Below, piece after piece: positions 6,125-8,446 of a DNA stretch of 8,446 nucleotides. The stretch covers positions 1 through 8,446 of the forward strand of contig JBMNRY010000083.1 in assembly GCA_050944915.1 (NCBI GenBank), in the 5' to 3' direction. The DNA is from JBMNRY01 sp050944915 (GTDB lineage: Bacteria; Bacillota; Limnochordia; JAAZLZ01). Both the position numbers and the translations under genes were made by a program. The notes below the pieces were generated by a model. It was not told where the DNA came from. It worked only from the letters and a program-made list of their open reading frames with translations, and did not search any database. The stretch's first letter is position 1. Each line of letters opens with the position of its first letter.

Positions 6125-6205
6125 ATGAAGTGGCGAGTGCTCTATTATCTGATGGCCATTGCATCCTTTATCGTGGCTTCCGGAGCTGGATGGAAATGGA
6201 ACTAA
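6125..6205 (+). CDS. 26-residue hydrophobic membrane peptide, function unknown
   Basis: A short gene with an ideal ribosome site (AGGAGGTGA at 6111-6119) and an ATG at 6125; the stop is TAA at 6203-6205. The product begins with the basic MKWR, has one hydrophobic stretch LYYLMAIASFIVASGAG (6-22) and ends WKWN. It is predicted to insert in the membrane once or lie along it. I do not recognise the family. The perfect sigma-H-like promoter 36 bases upstream supports expression at the end of growth or early sporulation. Length equals that of SpoVM (26 residues), but the sequence is unlike it. It may be a regulator of a membrane partner, possibly the HD-GYP protein 150 bases downstream, or a stand-alone stress peptide. 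Confidence 0.7.
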   Translation: MKWRVLYYLMAIASFIVASGAGWKWN

Positions 6206-6208
6206 GAA

Positions 6209-6261
6209 GGGCGCCAGTGTAGGACCTTAAACCCTTGAACCACAAGAGTTTTCCAGCGCCC
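6209..6261 (+). other. Stem-closed element after the small peptide gene
   Basis: GGGCGC (6209-6214) can pair with GCGCCC (6256-6261), enclosing 41 bases that contain a further small stem (CTTG 6234-6237 with CAAG 6243-6246). It begins 4 bases after the peptide stop codon. No T-run follows, so it is not a standard terminator. The right arm overlaps the left arm of the longer inverted repeat 6257-6329, so the two pairings exclude each other in any transcript that carries both. It matches no riboswitch class I could recall. Confidence 0.4.
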
Positions 6262-6329
6262 GCAGGATATATATATCGACCTACTTGGGGATAAACTTTA
6301 TAGTCTTTGTGAAAAAATTCCTGCGGGCG
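6257..6329. repeat. 11 bp inverted repeat bracketing the HD-GYP promoter
   Basis: CGCCCGCAGGA (6257-6267) is the exact reverse complement of TCCTGCGGGCG (6319-6329). The arms are 51 bases apart (62 bp centre to centre) and enclose the -35 and -10 of the HD-GYP gene. In read-through RNA from the upstream sigma-H promoter the arms could also fold into a long hairpin just before the HD-GYP start codon at 6355. Confidence 0.6.
6276..6304 (+). promoter_or_regulatory. Sigma-A promoter of the HD-GYP/DUF5317 operon
   Basis: TCGACC (6276-6281, four of six matches to TTGACA) and TATAGT (6299-6304, five of six matches to TATAAT) are separated by 17 bases. The start of transcription would be near 6311, leaving a leader of about 45 bases before the TTG start. 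Confidence 0.5.
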
Positions 6330-6354
6330 AATACTTGCGGAAGGGGATTCAACA

Positions 6355-7656
6355 TTGTCCAGGTCAGGCCGCTTGTTACAAATCTACGTGTTGGCCATAG
6401 CGGCTTTAGCCTTGCCCTTTCTGTGGCGGGCATTGCCTTCATTACCTCTGGCGCTGACCAATATCAGTTTTTTACTGTTCTTTGTCTTCACGACCATCGC
6501 CGAGAAGTCTCCCGTATCGATGCCTTTGCAGCATCTGGGAGATGAAGAGGGACAAGCTGTGGCCGTATCGACGGCCTTTTATTTCGCCGCGATTATTATC
6601 TTTGGAACCCACGGGGCCGTTCTCTTGGCGACCTTGGCCGTGGGCGTTGGCGAGCTGTTACGCCGTAAATCGCCTTTAAAAATTATCTTTAATATAAGCC
6701 ATTATATCATCTGTACAGGTGTAGCTGGGGTTGCCTACACCTTCTTTGCCCGAAGTAGTGATTTTTACATCAGCTCCAATTGGGTAGGTTTATTGGCTGC
6801 TGCCGCCTGTTTTCTGGGCCTAAACGTCTTTTTTACCTTGGCGGTCGTCTCCTTGGCCATCGATAAACCCTTATTAGAGATTTGGCAGATGACTAATAAA
6901 ACGGTCATCGTCCATGATGCGGCCCTTTATCCTTTAGGGGCCATGGCTGCCTTCATCTATCAGCGGGAACCCTTAGCTATAATCCTTTTGTTTTTACCTC
7001 TAATGATTATCCATTACGCCTTCGAGACCTTTAGTAACTTGCAGGTGGAAACTCGAAGGGCCTTAGAGACCTTTGCCGATGCCATCGACCGTCGGGATGA
7101 ATACACCTATCATCATTCCCAACGGGTGGCCGAATTGACCCAACGTCTAGGGGAAAAAATGGGTCTACCCATCACCGACATCGCGGTAGCCGTTTCGGCA
7201 GCTCGGATCCACGATTTAGGTAAGGTAGCCTGGAGCAACAATATCCTGACGAAGCCAGGTCCGCTGACCGAGGAGGAGTGGGAAACGGTCCGGCAGCATC
7301 CCATGATCGCGGTGGAAATGTTGGAAAACCTAAGCTTATATGAAAGAGGTGTGCCTTTGATCCGCCACCATCATGAGCGCATCGATGGCACAGGCTATCC
7401 CGATGGCTTAGCGGGGGAGGAGATTCCCTTAGGGGCCAGGCTCATCGCCGTTGCCGACTCCTATGACGCGATGACTACCGATCGACCTTATCGTCGGGGA
7501 TTAAGCCACGATGAGGCCATCGCCCGTCTGCGGGAAGGGATGGGGACCCAGTTCGATAGCCGAGTTGTGGAGGCCTTTTGTGAATTATGGGAGGAAGAAG
7601 AGGTGGAGTTCCTTTCCGCCCCTTTAGTGCAAACAGATGAAGTAGCGAGGAGATAA
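6355..7656 (+). CDS. Membrane-anchored HD-GYP domain protein (putative cyclic-di-GMP phosphodiesterase)
   Basis: A 433-residue protein with a membrane sensor half and a cytoplasmic HD-GYP half. Residues 1-225 hold about six to seven hydrophobic spans resembling a MASE-type N-terminal domain (spans near 8-24, 33-48, 71-97, 116-131, 143-169, 187-202, 206-222). A short linker (ALETFADAIDRRDEYT) leads to the HD-GYP domain at about 245-415. That domain has the metal/catalytic residues H254, HDLGK (286-290), H315, HHHE (338-341), the signature DGTGYP (344-349) and D368 in VADSYDAMT. All key residues are present, so hydrolysis of c-di-GMP is the expected activity. The TTG at 6355 is chosen because AAGGGG lies 8 bases upstream. 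It is followed after 3 bases by a DUF5317 gene, forming an operon. Confidence 0.93.
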   Translation: MSRSGRLLQIYVLAIAALALPFLWRALPSLPLALTNISFLLFFVFTTIAEKSPVSMPLQHLGDEEGQAVAVSTAFYFAAIIIFGTHGAVLLATLAVGVGELLRRKSPLKIIFNISHYIICTGVAGVAYTFFARSSDFYISSNWVGLLAAAACFLGLNVFFTLAVVSLAIDKPLLEIWQMTNKTVIVHDAALYPLGAMAAFIYQREPLAIILLFLPLMIIHYAFETFSNLQVETRRALETFADAIDRRDEYTYHHSQRVAELTQRLGEKMGLPITDIAVAVSAARIHDLGKVAWSNNILTKPGPLTEEEWETVRQHPMIAVEMLENLSLYERGVPLIRHHHERIDGTGYPDGLAGEEIPLGARLIAVADSYDAMTTDRPYRRGLSHDEAIARLREGMGTQFDSRVVEAFCELWEEEEVEFLSAPLVQTDEVARR

Positions 7657-7659
7657 ATA

Positions 7660-8217
7660 ATGTTTATTCCCTTTTTTGTCGGTTTAGTTTTCGTCCTCTC
7701 CCTCCTTACTGGAGGTTCCCTCAAACGGTTGGCCCAATGGCCCTTGCGGGCATCTTTTTTGTTTTTCCTTCCTCTATTGATTCAGGTGGCGTTGTTTAAT
7801 CAGGAAGTATCGGAATACGATCATCTGGTGCATCTAGTCACCTATTTCCTCTTGTTGCTTGTCGTCTTACTCAATCTCCATCTACCAGGGGCGAAGATTT
7901 TGTTCCTGGGACTGGCCTGTAATTTCTTAGTTATTGCCCTCAACGGCGGTTATATGCCCATGTCCATAGAGGCCTTGGAAGGGGCCGGCATGGAAGTCGT
8001 AGCCGAGGTGTTGGCCCAAGGCGATGTGTTCCATAACGGGATCGCGCTCACTGCGGAGACCAAGGCCTGGTTTTTGGCCGATGTCTTCTACCTGCCTCCA
8101 CCTTTCCCCCTGCCTAACGTCTTTAGCATCGGCGATGTGCTGCTTATCCTTGGCGGCAGCATCTTTTGTTGGAAGGGCACTAGGCAAAGGAAGTATCTCT
8201 ACATAAATTATGTTTAA
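7660..8217 (+). CDS. DUF5317 family membrane protein
   Basis: A 185-residue membrane protein with about five hydrophobic spans (near 2-18, 30-46, 56-75, 79-95, 157-170). The family marks are NGGYMP (95-100) after the fourth span, a loop with HNG (125-127), and FLADVFYLPPPFPLPNVFSIGDVLL (138-162), in which the PNVFSIGD block is the best conserved. The function of DUF5317 is unknown to me. ATG at 7660 comes 3 bases after the HD-GYP stop codon, with GAGGAG 7 bases upstream inside the end of that gene, so the two are one transcriptional and probably translational unit. The pairing suggests a shared role in membrane signal sensing, which is inference. No terminator is visible between its stop and the rRNA promoter. 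Confidence 0.88.
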   Translation: MFIPFFVGLVFVLSLLTGGSLKRLAQWPLRASFLFFLPLLIQVALFNQEVSEYDHLVHLVTYFLLLLVVLLNLHLPGAKILFLGLACNFLVIALNGGYMPMSIEALEGAGMEVVAEVLAQGDVFHNGIALTAETKAWFLADVFYLPPPFPLPNVFSIGDVLLILGGSIFCWKGTRQRKYLYINYV

Positions 8218-8249
8218 AGCGCGATACTAAAAACAGGGTTGAAATCTGA

Positions 8250-8295
8250 GGAAAATTTCCATGTTGACAAGGGGCTCCCATCGTGTTAGGATAAT
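8250..8295 (+). promoter_or_regulatory. Ribosomal RNA operon promoter
   Basis: A perfect -35 TTGACA (8264-8269) and, after 17 bases, the -10 TAGGAT (8287-8292) with a TGn extension (8284-8286). An AT-rich block just upstream (AAAATTT in GGAAAATTTCC, 8250-8260) may serve as an UP element. Transcription should start near 8299. It is the strongest promoter in the window and lies about 85 bases ahead of the mature 16S rRNA. Confidence 0.88.
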
Positions 8296-8302
8296 ACCTG
8301 TC

Positions 8303-8339
8303 GCCCCTCGGGGCAGCAGTTGAACCTTGAAAACTAAAC
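8303..8339 (+). promoter_or_regulatory. rRNA leader: short GC hairpin and boxA-like antitermination site
   Basis: GCCC and GGGC (8303-8314) can form a small CTCG-loop hairpin right at the start of the transcript. CCTTGAAAACTAAAC (8325-8339) closely resembles the boxA/NusB-type element in Bacillus rRNA leaders (CTTTGAAAACTAAAC). Further on, AAGCT at 8349-8353 and AGCTT at 8365-8369 can pair, possibly in the RNase III processing region. Confidence 0.65.
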
Positions 8340-8379
8340 AGTGTACCAAGCTTGTGTTTTTAAGAGCTTAAGATCAACT

Positions 8380-8446
8380 TTTTTCGGAGAGTTTGATCCT
8401 GGCTCAGGACGAACGCTGGCGGCGTGCCTAATACATGCAAGTCGAG
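8380..8446 (+). rRNA. rrs: 16S ribosomal RNA, 5' end (partial)
   Basis: TTTTTCGGAGAGTTTGATCC leads into CTGGCTCAGGACGAACGCTG and the rest of helix 1 and its neighbours, the universal start of Bacillota 16S rRNA. The 5' end is set by similarity to Bacillus (within a few bases). The gene runs off the window. Confidence 0.98.

Noticed and set aside
6306..6334. Third sigma-H promoter before the HD-GYP gene (GGCGAATAC)
   Set aside because: The -10-like half is good, but no AGGA-type -35 lies 11-12 bases upstream.
6206..6354. A known c-di-GMP riboswitch ahead of the HD-GYP gene
   Set aside because: The conserved cores of c-di-GMP-I and c-di-GMP-II riboswitches, as I recall them, are not visible. 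Only unassigned stems are supported.
7927..8187. Minus-strand 86-codon frame inside the DUF5317 gene
   Set aside because: Antisense shadow of a conserved membrane protein.
1..8446. CRISPR array, tRNA genes, insertion sequences or prophage genes
   Set aside because: No regularly spaced repeats, cloverleaf sequences, transposase or phage proteins were found on either strand.

Overview
This 8.4 kb window is the stretch between two ribosomal RNA operons on the same strand. It opens inside a 5S rRNA gene (the end of one operon) and closes about 67 bases into a 16S rRNA gene (the start of the next). The 16S 5' end, the Gram-positive style ribosome binding sites, the frequent GTG/TTG starts, the rRNA leader box and two promoters that fit the sigma-H consensus all point to a Bacillota (Firmicutes) bacterium, probably a spore former. 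The exact class cannot be fixed from the window.

Layout: after the 5S gene and a bidirectional terminator comes an AraC/Rob-type regulator with a GyrI-like effector domain (minus strand). It is divergent from a short-chain dehydrogenase (SDR), which ends in a strong terminator. Next come an Fsr-type (fosmidomycin-resistance-like) MFS exporter with its own terminator, and a two-gene transport operon. That operon is a 34-residue single-span membrane peptide followed 11 bases later by a sodium:solute symporter. A minus-strand gene facing the symporter encodes a close relative of AviRa, the 23S rRNA guanine-N2 methyltransferase. Divergent from it, and served by a textbook sigma-H promoter, is a previously unlisted 26-residue membrane peptide. 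A membrane-anchored HD-GYP (cyclic-di-GMP phosphodiesterase type) protein and a DUF5317 membrane protein follow as a tight pair. The window ends with a strong extended -10 promoter, a boxA-like leader and the 16S gene.

The most interesting signals are small or non-coding. They are the two tiny membrane-peptide genes, each behind a sigma-H-like promoter; a perfect 14-base palindrome over the -35 region of the AviRa-like gene; and two long inverted repeats (10 and 11 bp arms) that bracket the promoters of the symporter operon and the HD-GYP gene with almost the same centre-to-centre distance (64 and 62 bp). Taken together they suggest that transport and c-di-GMP signalling here are switched at the transition to stationary phase or sporulation. 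That is inference from the promoter sequences, not something shown.
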